This document shows positions 24,714 through 33,790 of a DNA stretch of 44,340 nucleotides, one piece after another. The notes under the pieces were generated by a model. That model saw only the letters and a list, made by a program, of their open reading frames with translations, had not been told where the DNA came from and made no database searches. The DNA is from Chloroflexota bacterium. Its GTDB lineage: Bacteria > Chloroflexota > Limnocylindria > Limnocylindrales > CSP1-4. Made by a program: the position numbers and the translations under genes. Position 1 is the stretch's first letter. Every line of letters begins with the position of its first letter. The stretch lies in contig JAJXUG010000030.1 in assembly GCA_021783095.1 (NCBI GenBank), positions 1 through 44,340 of the forward strand. The letters run 5' to 3'.

Positions 24714-24994
24714 CTAGCTCGACGCCACTTCGGCCATGCCGAGCGCTACCACGATGACGAAGGCGCCGACGACCAGCCAGCCGAGGGTCATCACTGCCGG
24801 GCCGCCCGTGTTCATCGCGAACAGGAACAGCGTCAGGCAGCCGGACAGGATGGAGATGGTCGTGACGAGACTGCGAAGTTGGGGAACGTCTTCATCCCGC
24901 GTCGCAGCTCCTGGGCGTACCCGAGCCGGTGGGGACGATCCTCGTCCCGTGACCCTGCCTTCGCGGGCGGTGCCCCTGCGGGCGGTGCGGCCAT
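24714..24994 (-). pseudogene. broken amino-acid permease (APC superfamily), N-terminal remnant
   Basis: ATG 24994 has AGGAGG upstream and begins a typical permease N-terminus ending HRLGYAQELRRGMKTFPNFAVS. At about 24862-24867 the frame shifts. The next frame gives TTISILSGCLTLFLFAMNTGG and then TLGWLVVGAFVIVVALGMAEVASS, the first two helices of an APC permease. One lost T in TCG-TTC-ACG (Ser-Phe-Thr) would restore FAVSFTTISIL exactly. After AEVASS a stop follows at 24714-24716, and the sequence beyond has no permease character, so about 400 residues are missing. It is next to an SDR remnant and glutamine synthetase, so it was probably the uptake system of an amine/amino-acid utilisation locus. 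Confidence 0.82.
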
Positions 24995-25093
24995 GCGCTG
25001 AAACCCTCCTTCTGCGCCGCTGAAATGGCGCTACGATCGCGCCCTCCGCGCGACCGCCCCCTCGAACGAGCGCAGTGAGCGCAGGTTCCAAGG

Positions 25094-25115
25094 GGGTGTC
25101 AACTTTGTTGCAAGG
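25094..25115 (+). promoter_or_regulatory. AT-rich CAAC-TTT-GTTG dyad upstream of the SDR remnant
   Basis: CAAC (25100-25103), TTT and GTTG (25107-25110) form a small dyad in TCAACTTTGTTGCAA, an island of low GC in a GC-rich spacer between the divergent permease and SDR remnants. It is probably an operator or promoter element of the old locus. Confidence 0.4.
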
Positions 25116-25151
25116 ACGTCTGGCCCGGGCGCGGCAGGAGGAACGGCAGGC

Positions 25152-25445
25152 ATGGGCGACCGACTCGCGGGGAAGGTCACGATCGTCACCGGGGCCGGAT
25201 CCGGCATCGGCCGGGCGAGCGCGATCCGCTTTGCCGAGGAGGAGGCCCGCGTCCCAGCCGGGGGCGAGGGCGCCATCAACTGCGCCCACGCCGAGATGCT
25301 GGGCGGTCTCCAGGAGGTCTACGCCACCATCGATTCGTTCCAGCCGATCGGCCGTCCGGGCACGCCCCGCGAGCTGGCCAACGTCGCGCTGTTCCTGGCG
25401 TCGGACGAGTCCTCGTTCGTCACCGGGGCCGTGATCGGTTGCTGA
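25152..25445 (+). pseudogene. short-chain dehydrogenase/reductase with internal deletion
   Basis: 97 residues where about 250 are normal. Residues 1-33 are a good SDR N-terminus ([27 protein letters not shown], cofactor-binding TGxxxGIG). Residues ~50-93 match the C-terminal end ([30 protein letters not shown]). The central ~150 residues, with the NNAG motif and the catalytic Ser-Tyr-Lys, are missing. The expected VDGG ending is replaced by IGC and a stop. The ribosome-binding site GGAGG is still present before ATG 25152. It cannot be an active dehydrogenase. It is 84 bp upstream of the glutamine synthetase gene, so its transcript may still lead into it. Confidence 0.82.
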
Positions 25446-25529
25446 CGGCGCGATGACGGCGAAGTAGCAGCCACCGTCTCGACCGCACCCCCGCTCCCCG
25501 TCGTCACCGAGCCGAGAGGACCGCCATCG

Positions 25530-26966
25530 ATGCCCAAGCAGACCCGTTCCCGCGCCGCGCAGACCGCCACCGCCCACGCTCCCCGCGGCAAGCACCCGCG
25601 ACTCGAGGAGCTGGAGGGCATGGTCCGATCGGGCGAGATCGACACCCTGGTCGTCGCCATCACCGACATGCAGGGCCGGCTGGTCGGCAAGCGCGTCCAG
25701 GCGCAGGCGTTCCTCAACGGGGTCATCGACCACGGCGCCCACTTCTGCACCTACCTGCTGGGCACCGACATGGAGATGAGCACGCCCGACGGCTTCACGC
25801 TCATGAACTGGGAGACCGGCTACGGCGACTGGATCGCCGATCCCGTCTGGGACACCCTGCGCGTCCTGCCCTGGCTCGAGCGGACGGCCCTGGTCCTCGC
25901 CGACGCGGTGGACGAGGAGAGCGGCGAGGAGGTCCCGGTCAGCCCGCGGACCATCCTCAAGCGCCAGATCGAGAAGGCCACCAAGATGGGCATCGCCATC
26001 AAGGCGGGCTCGGAGCTCGAGTACTACGTCCTGCGGGACAGCTGGGAGAGCCTCGCCGAGCGCGGCTGGCCGCTGCCCAAGCCGTTCGGCTACTACAACG
26101 AGGACTACCAGCTGCTCCAGGCCACCAAGGCCGAGCCGCTCCACCGGCTGCTGCGCAACCAGATGACCGAGGCGCGCATCCCGATCGAGTTCAGCAAGGG
26201 CGAGGCCGCCAGCGGCCAGCACGAGGTCAACATCCGCTACGACCACGTGCTCGAGTCGGCCGACCGGACGGTGATCTTCAAGCACGGCGCGAAGGAGATC
26301 GCCTACCTCAACGGCTGGGGCATCACCTTCATGGCCAAGCCCGACCACCGCTGGACCGGCAGCTCGGGCCACCTGCACATGAGCATCTGGGGGCTCGACG
26401 ACGACCGCCCGCTGTTCGGCGCGGCGCACGGCGAGCCGGCCGGCCCGTACGGCATCTCGACCATGGGCTCGCAGTTCATGGCCGGGATGATGAAGCTGTC
26501 GCGCGAGTTCGCCCCGTTCATCGCGCCGTTCGTCAACTCGTACAAGCGGTATGCCGCGCTGTCCTGGGCGCCGGTGAACGTGGTCTGGGGCCGCGACAAC
26601 CGGACCACGGGCTTCCGGCTGGTTGGGCACGGCGGCGGGCTGCACGTGGAGAACCGCTTCCCGGGCGGCGACATGAACGCGTACCTCACGTACGCCGCGA
26701 TGATCGGCGCCGGGCTGTACGGGATCGAGCACGGGCTGGAACTGGAGCCCGAGTTCAAGGGCAACGGCTACGTCGCCCAGGGCCACCCGCGAATGCCGCG
26801 CGCGCTGTGGGAGGCGATCATCGAGCTCGAGAAGTCCGAGGCCGCGCGCGAGGTCTTCGGCGACGAGGTGGTGGACCACTACCTCAACGCCGTCCGCCAC
26901 GAGCAGATGACGTACGACTCCATCGTCCACAACTGGGATCGCGAGCGGTACCTCGAGCGCGGCTGA
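25530..26966 (+). CDS. glutamine synthetase family protein, PuuA/GlnA3-like (gamma-glutamyl-amine ligase)
   Basis: 478 residues with complete N-terminal beta-grasp and catalytic domains. Catalytic blocks are visible: SELEYYVL (about 160, metal-binding Glu), SGQHEVN (about 228), SSGHLHMS (about 280, His for metal), NSYKR (about 336) and ENRFPGGDMNAYL (about 373). The sequence ITDMQGRLVGKRV at the N-terminus and the adenylylation-free C-terminus fit the PuuA/GlnA3/GlnA4 group that glutamylates polyamines, ethanolamine or other amines, rather than the ammonia-assimilating GlnA. The neighbours (permease and SDR remnants, an intact SDR, an aldehyde dehydrogenase 5 kb away) agree with amine catabolism. 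AGAGGA precedes ATG 25530. Confidence 0.85.
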   Translation: MPKQTRSRAAQTATAHAPRGKHPRLEELEGMVRSGEIDTLVVAITDMQGRLVGKRVQAQAFLNGVIDHGAHFCTYLLGTDMEMSTPDGFTLMNWETGYGDWIADPVWDTLRVLPWLERTALVLADAVDEESGEEVPVSPRTILKRQIEKATKMGIAIKAGSELEYYVLRDSWESLAERGWPLPKPFGYYNEDYQLLQATKAEPLHRLLRNQMTEARIPIEFSKGEAASGQHEVNIRYDHVLESADRTVIFKHGAKEIAYLNGWGITFMAKPDHRWTGSSGHLHMSIWGLDDDRPLFGAAHGEPAGPYGISTMGSQFMAGMMKLSREFAPFIAPFVNSYKRYAALSWAPVNVVWGRDNRTTGFRLVGHGGGLHVENRFPGGDMNAYLTYAAMIGAGLYGIEHGLELEPEFKGNGYVAQGHPRMPRALWEAIIELEKSEAAREVFGDEVVDHYLNAVRHEQMTYDSIVHNWDRERYLERG

Positions 26967-27226
26967 CGCCGCTGCCAGCACCCCGCAACCGCAGCCGGAC
27001 ACTGGGCCACGGAGGCGAAGGCCGCGGACGCGGTGGGCCCCCCGCCCGTCGGGGACGCGGCCGCTGGGGGTTCGCCGCTGACGAGTGGCGCCTGACTGGC
27101 ACTTGCCTCCGGCACGGAGGTCGTGCCGACGTCGCTCGACGGGATGGCCGCCGAGCAGGCAGCCGAACCCAGGACGAGGGCCGCAACCACCAGCCGCGCA
27201 AGCCGCGGAACGTGGTCGGGACGCAT
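26879..27226 (-). pseudogene. lipoprotein N-terminal remnant antisense to glutamine synthetase
   Basis: ATG 27226 has a G-rich stretch upstream and starts a convincing lipoprotein signal peptide (RLARLVVAALVLGSAAC, lipobox with Cys about 24). A Ser/Pro/Ala-rich linker follows to about residue 65. From about 27020 downward the frame becomes Arg/Gln-rich, and from 26966 it is simply the antisense of the glutamine synthetase C-terminus. No folded domain remains, so the gene seems to have lost its 3' part at the glutamine synthetase boundary. A short functional lipoprotein of this kind cannot be fully excluded. Confidence 0.5.
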
Positions 27227-27423
27227 CGAGGGACCCCCCCTGGGTGACGGGACGGTTCACCGAGGGGACGGATGCTGACGGGTGCCAGCGACCCCGTCAA
27301 TGCGCAAGAGCGAGATGCTCACGGGGCCCCGCCGCACGCCGAAGCCCGGAACACGGCCCACGCGGGGCGGCGCCTTGGCTAACCTGTGCGGACTCACCCC
27401 AGAGCACCGAGAGCGGAGCCACG
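26967..27423. other. spacer between glutamine synthetase and SDR genes
   Basis: 457 bp. The left part is occupied on the minus strand by the lipoprotein remnant (to 27226). The right part holds the leader of the SDR gene, with a GGAG ribosome-binding site before 27424 and a possible TAACCT box near 27379. No other gene is seen. Confidence 0.5.
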
Positions 27424-28191
27424 ATGCGACTCGACGGCAAGGTCACGATCATCACCGGCGGCGGGAGCGGCATGGGCAAGACGGCTGCCGAGCTGTTCGC
27501 CAGGGAGGGCGCGCGAGTCGTCGTGTCGGACGTCTCCGAGGCCGCGGGCGAGGCGGCCGTCGCCGCGGTCAGGGCGGCCGGGGGCGAGGCCACGTTCGTG
27601 CGCGCCGACGTCTCCAAGGAGAACGACGCGCGCGGCATGGTCCAGCATGCAGTGGCGGCCTTCGGCCGCGTGGACGCCCTCTACAACAACGCCGGGATCA
27701 TGCCCGAGGCCGACCACTCGGTGATCGACACCGACGTCGACACCTGGGACAAGGTCATGGCGGTCAACGCCCGGGGCGTGTTCCTCGGCTGCAAGTACGC
27801 GATCCCCCAGATGCTCGAGCAGGGCAGCGGGTCGATCATCAACATCGCCTCGTTCGTGGCGATCCTCGGCTGCTCCGTGCCCCAGGACGCCTACACCGCC
27901 TCGAAGGGCGCGGTCCTCGCGCTCACCCGCTCGCTCGCGGTCCAGTTCGCGGGCCGCGGCGTCCGCACCAACGCGATCAGCCCGGGCCCCATCGAGACCC
28001 CGCTCCTCATGGACTGGCTGCTCAAGGACGAGGCCGCCAAGGCCCTGCGCCTCAACCGCAACCCCAGCGGCCGCTTCGGCAAGCCCGAGGAGATCGTCAA
28101 CGTCGGCATCTACCTCGCGTCGGACGAGTCGCGCTGGACCAACGGCGCCAACTTCGTCATCGACGGGGGGATCACCGTCAACTACTTCTAG
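27424..28191 (+). CDS. short-chain dehydrogenase/reductase (SDR), classical type
   Basis: 255 residues, standard classical SDR. Cofactor motif TGGGSGMG (about 11-18), Asp after beta-2 in VVSDVSEAAG (suggesting NAD rather than NADP), NNAGIM (about 89-94), catalytic Ser in INIASFVA and the YTASKGA Tyr-Lys pair (Tyr about 157, Lys 161). The C-terminus is complete (FVIDGGITVNYF). It is a cytoplasmic NAD-dependent alcohol or keto reductase of unknown substrate. GGAG stands upstream of ATG 27424. It is the intact counterpart of the broken SDR at 25152, with similar N- and C-terminal blocks, which may explain how that one could decay. Confidence 0.9.
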   Translation: MRLDGKVTIITGGGSGMGKTAAELFAREGARVVVSDVSEAAGEAAVAAVRAAGGEATFVRADVSKENDARGMVQHAVAAFGRVDALYNNAGIMPEADHSVIDTDVDTWDKVMAVNARGVFLGCKYAIPQMLEQGSGSIINIASFVAILGCSVPQDAYTASKGAVLALTRSLAVQFAGRGVRTNAISPGPIETPLLMDWLLKDEAAKALRLNRNPSGRFGKPEEIVNVGIYLASDESRWTNGANFVIDGGITVNYF

Positions 28192-28339
28192 GTCGCGGGC
28201 GAGCCGCTGGGTTGCTGCGCGGGCGGCTGCTTGGGAGGCTGGCCGGCTGCCCGGAGGCCCCACCTCTCCCCTCGGTCTTGACCCGCTGCCCGCGCCCGCG
28301 CCCGCGCCCCTCGGGCCGCCCGCGCTCCTGGGCCACCCC

Positions 28340-28378
28340 GCGGCCCTACCGGCGGTCGAAGGGGCGGCTGGGCCGGCC
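28340..28378. repeat. REP-like palindromic element, copy E (degenerate)
   Basis: GCGGCCCTACCGGCGG, a GTCGAAGGGGCGG centre and GGGCCGGCC end follow the order of the other copies but with more substitutions. More GGGCCGCC words flank it. Confidence 0.45.
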
Positions 28379-28566
28379 CCTGGCCCGTCTGCCCGCCCGC
28401 GGGGCTCCCGGCTGTCGGACCGGGCCGCCGAGTGGCCCGATCGGCGCTCCGCCCGCCCGTTGGGCCGCCCCGTGGCCCCGGCGCGTCGGACCGCTGGCCC
28501 CTGTGCAAGGCACCAGGGTAACCAGCCTCCGCCCCCGAAAGGCGGCGGCCGCCCACGCATTCGGGA

Positions 28567-28592
28567 CGACGAGGATCGTCGCGTTCTACACT
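28567..28592 (+). promoter_or_regulatory. candidate ppgK promoter with dyad operator
   Basis: CGACGA-GGA-TCGTCG (28567-28581) is a perfect 6-bp dyad ending 5 bp before the -10-like TACACT (28587-28592), so a bound protein would cover the spacer. The transcript would have a leader of about 135 nt before the ribosome-binding site of ppgK. Confidence 0.4.
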
Positions 28593-28734
28593 GGCGCCCG
28601 CCTGATGGGTCCGTCGTGGCCCATGTGCCGATTCGCGCCCGCGATCATCGCCATCCCGGATGCCGCCGCGCGCTTCGTGTCTTGGGCGATGCTCGCGCCG
28701 GGTCGCTGGCGCGCTGGGCAGGCTAGGGAGCGAA

Positions 28735-29760
28735 ATGGACGGCGAGAACGAGAAGGTGGACCCGTCGGGCGCAGCAGGGGCCGAGGAGGGCGCGGTTCCG
28801 GCTCGAGATTCGGTCTCGGCGGTCGACAAGCCCGCCGTCCCGTTCAAGCCCGACGAGTCAGAGACGGCTGTCGTGGCCGACGAGGCCGAGGAGCTGCTCG
28901 AGGAAGAGCCCGACGAGCCCGAGGAGGCTGACGACCTGACCGACGACAAGGCCCCCGCGCACGAGGGCCCGGCGCTGTCGGTGGCCGGCCGGCGGGTGGC
29001 CATCGGCGTCGACATCGGCGGCAGCGGCATCAAGGCGGCCGCCGTCGACCTCGACACGGGCGAGATGCTCTCCCAGCGCCACCGCGTGCCCACGCCACAG
29101 CCATCCACACCGGCGGCGATGATCGCGTCGGTCGCGCGGCTCGTGAAGCGGATCGGCAAGGAGGTCGAGCTCGCGCCTGACACCGCGGTCGGGGTCGGCT
29201 TCCCCGGCGTCATCACCAGTGGCGTCACCCGGACGGCCGCCAACGTCGATCCCGGCTGGCTCGACTTCGACGCCGACGCGGCGATGGAGCGCGTCCTCCG
29301 CCGCCCCGTCCACCTGATCAATGACGCTGACGCCGCGGGCGTCGCCGAGATGCGCTTCGGCGCGGGCGTCGGTCGGCGCGGCACCGTGTTCCTCATCACG
29401 CTCGGGACCGGCACCGGGTCGGCGCTGTTCTACAACGGGACGCTGGTGCCGAACCTCGAGCTGGGACACATGGAGATCCGCGGCCGCGACGCTGAGCGGC
29501 GGTCAGCCGCAGCCGCCCGCATCCGGCGCGGGATCTCGTGGAAGGCGTGGGCGTCGGACCTCGACGAGCACCTGCTCGCCATCGAGAAGCTGTTCTGGCC
29601 GCAGCTGTTCATCATCGGCGGGGGCGTGTCGAAGCGGTCCGAGCGCTTCATCCCGCGCCTCACCGTCCGGGCCGAGGTCATCCCGGCCAGACTCCTCAAC
29701 GACGCCGGCATCGTGGGCGCCGCCATGGCCGCCGACGAGCGGGAGCACATGGCGGAATAG
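28735..29760 (+). CDS. ppgK: ROK-family kinase, polyphosphate glucokinase-like
   Basis: 341 residues. From residue ~88 it follows polyphosphate/ATP glucokinase: [22 protein letters not shown] (phosphate 1), [55 protein letters not shown] (phosphate 2), [14 protein letters not shown] and [14 protein letters not shown]. It phosphorylates glucose to glucose-6-phosphate, probably with polyphosphate as donor. Residues ~1-85 are an extra, strongly acidic, low-complexity segment ([19 protein letters not shown]) not typical of the family and probably disordered. GGGAG lies just before ATG 28735. Convergent with the anchored protein gene at 29838, separated by a hairpin. Confidence 0.87.
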   Translation: MDGENEKVDPSGAAGAEEGAVPARDSVSAVDKPAVPFKPDESETAVVADEAEELLEEEPDEPEEADDLTDDKAPAHEGPALSVAGRRVAIGVDIGGSGIKAAAVDLDTGEMLSQRHRVPTPQPSTPAAMIASVARLVKRIGKEVELAPDTAVGVGFPGVITSGVTRTAANVDPGWLDFDADAAMERVLRRPVHLINDADAAGVAEMRFGAGVGRRGTVFLITLGTGTGSALFYNGTLVPNLELGHMEIRGRDAERRSAAAARIRRGISWKAWASDLDEHLLAIEKLFWPQLFIIGGGVSKRSERFIPRLTVRAEVIPARLLNDAGIVGAAMAADEREHMAE

Positions 29761-29794
29761 CGCAGCTTCGGCTGAGCGCGTGGATCCCCCCGTC

Positions 29795-29832
29795 GGCCGG
29801 GCGGTCACCCTCCCCGGAACGATCGCCCGGCC
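29795..29832. terminator. hairpin between convergent ppgK and anchored-protein genes
   Basis: GGCCGGGCG (29795-29803) pairs perfectly with CGCCCGGCC (29824-29832), 9-bp stem, 20-nt loop, in the 77-bp convergent gap. Candidate bidirectional terminator without T-tract. Confidence 0.4.
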
Positions 29833-29837
29833 CGGGA

Positions 29838-30368
29838 TCAGTGCACGAGGGATGCGTTCACGCGGATCAGGGTCTCGTCAGCGTCAAAGCGGAGCTCGAG
29901 CGAGCCGTACGGCTTGTCGTTGAAGAAGTAGACGAGGGTCGGCGTCCCGTAGACGCCCGTGATGCGGTTGGGGCGGCCGAGCACCGTCCAGGCCCTGCTC
30001 AGCGGATCGCCCCACTTGAGCCCGCGCGGCAGCGGACCGGCGTACGCGTCGACCACCGAGTTGCCGGGGCCGTAAACCGAGATGACCTCGACGACGCCGG
30101 AGACAGGCACGACCGCCGTCCAGTGAGGGCACACGACCATGGTGCCCTCGCCCACCGCGAGCGGCGCCGTGGGGCACGACACGTCGTCCAGCCTCAGGCC
30201 CAGCAGGCGGACGGGATCGGAATCAGCGAAGGCGCTTGGGCTCGCGCCAGTGGCGATCCCTCCGGCGACATGGGCCACCAGCAGGACTACGATGGCGAGG
30301 TCGAGGAGCGCGACCACGGCGGCGCGTGGTCCGAACCGTGCAATGCCGCGTTGTCTGAATGTGCGCAT
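29838..30368 (-). CDS. membrane-anchored protein with a SmpA/BamE-like C-terminal pattern
   Basis: 176 residues. An Arg-rich N-terminus (MRTFRQRGIARFGPR) and one hydrophobic segment at about 17-38 make an anchor. The rest is extracytoplasmic. The last ~65 residues (WGDPLSRAWTVLGRPNRI, TPTLVYFFNDKPYGSLELRFDADETLIRVNASLV) follow the helix plus beta-sheet order of small SmpA/OmlA-type domains, in which a Gly-containing helix is followed by strands ending in a Phe-Asp-x-Asp turn. This is a resemblance only. Two cysteines (DVSCPTA and VVCPHW) could pair. ATG 30368 has GGAG about 10 nt upstream. Function unknown. Confidence 0.68.
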   Translation of the reverse strand: MRTFRQRGIARFGPRAAVVALLDLAIVVLLVAHVAGGIATGASPSAFADSDPVRLLGLRLDDVSCPTAPLAVGEGTMVVCPHWTAVVPVSGVVEVISVYGPGNSVVDAYAGPLPRGLKWGDPLSRAWTVLGRPNRITGVYGTPTLVYFFNDKPYGSLELRFDADETLIRVNASLVH

Positions 30369-30587
30369 GACTGGATCTCCGCGAACGACCCCTCGCGCCA
30401 ATGCTGATCCAGCGGATTGACAGCGCCAAGTGCTCGCGACGGGCCTTTGCGGGTCATGCGGCACCCGGCAACCAGCCCGCAACCCAGCGGCCGCGAAGCC
30501 TGGCCGAGGACAACCGGAGACGGCGCCTCGGCGACGCGGCGGAGGTGGCGCGCGGCGAAGAGGCAGCGAAGCGGTTGGCCGCGAGAC

Positions 30588-31634
30588 CTACGCGCGCGCC
30601 TCGATGAGCGCGAGCGCCTCGCTCGACCCCGACGCGATCACGCGCTCCCCGTCGGCGAGCGAGCGGGCCTCCGGCGGGTTCGGCTCGAAGTCGCCGTCGC
30701 CCCGGAGGATCGCGAGGACCACCACGCCCTGCTCGCGGAGCGCGGCGACCGTCACCCCGATCAGCGGGCTGTCGGCGTTGACCTCGATGTCCTCGAGCGA
30801 GAACGTCAGGTTGCCGTGCGACAGCGCCGCGTCGATGTAGTCGGCGACGTGCGGCCGCACCGCCAGCTCGGCGATCCGGCGTCCTGCGTTCGTGTACGGC
30901 GAGACCACGCGATTGGCGCCCGCCTGGAGCAGCTTGGCCTCGGCGCCCTGGGTGTTCGCGCGCGCCACGATGAACAGCTCGGGATTGATCGACCGCGCCG
31001 AGAGGGTGACGTACACGTTGTTCGCGTCGGAGTCGATGCAGGTGACCAGGCCGCGCGCCCGCTCCACCCCCGCGGCGCGCAGGGTCGCGTCGTCGGTGGC
31101 GTCGCCCTCGACCACGAGGTTGCCCGCCTTGTGCGCCCGCTCGACCGACTCGCTCATGATGTCGATCACGACCAGCTGTGCTCCCGTGTGCTCGAGCTCG
31201 CGAGCCACCGTGGACCCGACACGGCCGTACCCGCAGACGATGAAGTGGTCCCGCAGCCCGGCCACCGCCTCGCGCATCCGCCTGACCTCCCGACGGCCGC
31301 TCGCGGCCTCGCTGATGATGGTCTCGGCCACGATCCCGATCGTGCCGAAGATGATCCCCACGCCAGCCACCGCGAGCAGCATCGTCCACAGCTGCTCGGG
31401 GAACGTGGTCAGGTCGTGGACCTCGCGATAGCCCACCGTCGTGAGCGTGATCACGACCATGAACACGCTGTCGGTCAGCGGCCAGCCGAAGAACCCCACG
31501 TAGCCGAGCGTCCCGATCGCCGTGACGGCCGCCACGACGCCCAGCCACACGTACACGTGCCGGCCGCTGACGGCCTCCGAGACGACGCGCAGCCCGCGCT
31601 CAAGCCTCGAGACGTGCCGCGCCCTGATGGCCAT
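30588..31634 (-). CDS. two-TM potassium channel with RCK (TrkA-N/TrkA-C) domains
   Basis: 348 residues. TM1 lies at about 27-47, the pore with VITLTTVGYREV (about 60-72) and TM2 at about 83-103. The RCK_N Rossmann domain follows, with HFIVCGYGRVGSTVARELEHTG (nucleotide-binding GxGxxG), and a TrkA-C domain at about 255-348. This is the MthK-like layout: a tetrameric K+ channel gated by a ligand bound to RCK domains. The filter reads TVGYRE, with Arg where MthK-type channels often have Gly, so selectivity or gating may differ. GAGGAG precedes ATG 31634. Divergent from the aldehyde dehydrogenase gene. Confidence 0.9.
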   Translation of the reverse strand: MAIRARHVSRLERGLRVVSEAVSGRHVYVWLGVVAAVTAIGTLGYVGFFGWPLTDSVFMVVITLTTVGYREVHDLTTFPEQLWTMLLAVAGVGIIFGTIGIVAETIISEAASGRREVRRMREAVAGLRDHFIVCGYGRVGSTVARELEHTGAQLVVIDIMSESVERAHKAGNLVVEGDATDDATLRAAGVERARGLVTCIDSDANNVYVTLSARSINPELFIVARANTQGAEAKLLQAGANRVVSPYTNAGRRIAELAVRPHVADYIDAALSHGNLTFSLEDIEVNADSPLIGVTVAALREQGVVVLAILRGDGDFEPNPPEARSLADGERVIASGSSEALALIEARA

Positions 31635-31847
31635 GGATGCTCCTCTGTGAAGCGGCTCCGGCGATGCTAGTCCCGCGGCGATGGCCCGCGAGGGGCCGGT
31701 CGGCAGTCGTGCGGGGTTTCGTCGGTCAGGAACGGCTCGCGACGGCCCGCGCGCCCGGCATAGAATCCCGGCCCTGCCCCACCGCGCCCGACCCCCCCGC
31801 CCCCGCGACCCGGCGGCGCACCGAGCACCCGAGGAGACCACGAACCC

Positions 31848-33290
<1,443 letters not shown>

Positions 33291-33307
33291 CCGACACGGA
33301 GGGGGAC

Positions 33308-33439
33308 ATGGCGAAGAGGAGCGCAACGCGACCGGCTTCGTGTGGCACGGGGATGCTCGCCCTCGTCGCCTTGCTCGCCGTCATCGCGGCAGCTGCGCTC
33401 GCTGTCCCCTCACGCATCGGGAAGCGCCGACGCTCCTGA
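33308..33439 (+). CDS. 43-residue single-helix membrane protein
   Basis: ATG 33308 has GGAGGGGG 3 nt upstream, one of the strongest ribosome-binding sites in the window. The peptide has a basic N-terminus (MAKRSATRPASCG), one hydrophobic helix (LALVALLAVIAAAALAV, about 17-33) and a basic tail (RIGKRRRS). The stop is at 33437. It begins 17 bp after the aldehyde dehydrogenase stop, so it is probably co-transcribed. Function unknown; too short for most annotation pipelines. Confidence 0.55.
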   Translation: MAKRSATRPASCGTGMLALVALLAVIAAAALAVPSRIGKRRRS

Positions 33440-33790
33440 TCTCAGCTGGGTCGATCCACTACGTTCGGGGCCGGCGCGTGAGCGCCGGCCTCGAGATTCA
33501 GGGCGCGGCGCGGCTTGTTCGTCTGCCAGTCGACGCTACTGCGCAGGATCGGTCGACACGTCGCCGCTGGGTCGACGAATCGACTGGCTTCGGCCCTGGG
33601 GCGGTCTTCGCCAGCTGATTCGTCGACGTACAGGCGACGATGCGACGTCGTGGACTCGAGAACGTCGACTGCGAGTCGAAGCCGTCGCCGCGAGTCGAAG
33701 CCGTCGCCGCGAGTCGACGCGGCGTAGCGCCGAGTCGACGCGGCATAACGACGAGGGGCGGCGCGGCAGCGCGATGCCGCAACGGCGGCG
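33440..33790. other. 351-bp non-coding region with GTCGAC cluster
   Basis: No plausible gene. Dominated by the TCGAC-rich array and short tandem repeats at 33529-33739, between the small membrane ORF and the 3' end of the Nudix gene. Confidence 0.6.
33529..33739. repeat. cluster of seven GTCGAC palindromes with 19-bp tandem repeats
   Basis: GTCGAC occurs at 33529, 33552, 33571, 33622, 33664, 33713 and 33734. Within it, a 19-bp unit (GCGAGTCGAAGCCGTCGCC) is repeated exactly at 33671-33689 and 33690-33708 with a partial third copy. A second related pair (GAGTCGACGCGGC followed by RTARCG) lies at 33711-33755. The hexamer is expected about once in several kb. Confidence 0.8.

Larger units (their letters stand above)
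28192..28734. other. intergenic region upstream of ppgK with repeat and promoter
   Basis: No gene seen in 543 bp. The left half is extremely GC-rich with stacked GGGCC words and one REP-like element (28340-28378). The right half has a promoter-like TACACT at 28587-28592 with a dyad just upstream. Confidence 0.5.

Noticed and set aside
24714..27260. 848-residue minus-strand frame through the glutamine synthetase locus
   Set aside because: Only its last ~55 residues are meaningful, and these belong to the permease remnant. The rest is antisense to glutamine synthetase.
28192..28734. Possible small gene after the TACACT box (frame beginning near 28,603)
   Set aside because: The frame has no ribosome-binding site, the start is 10 nt or more from the box and the peptide runs into the ppgK coding region out of frame.
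33671..33755. CRISPR-like or coding repeats
   Set aside because: Units of 19 bp abut without spacers, and open frames through them are Arg/Ser-rich with no start signal.
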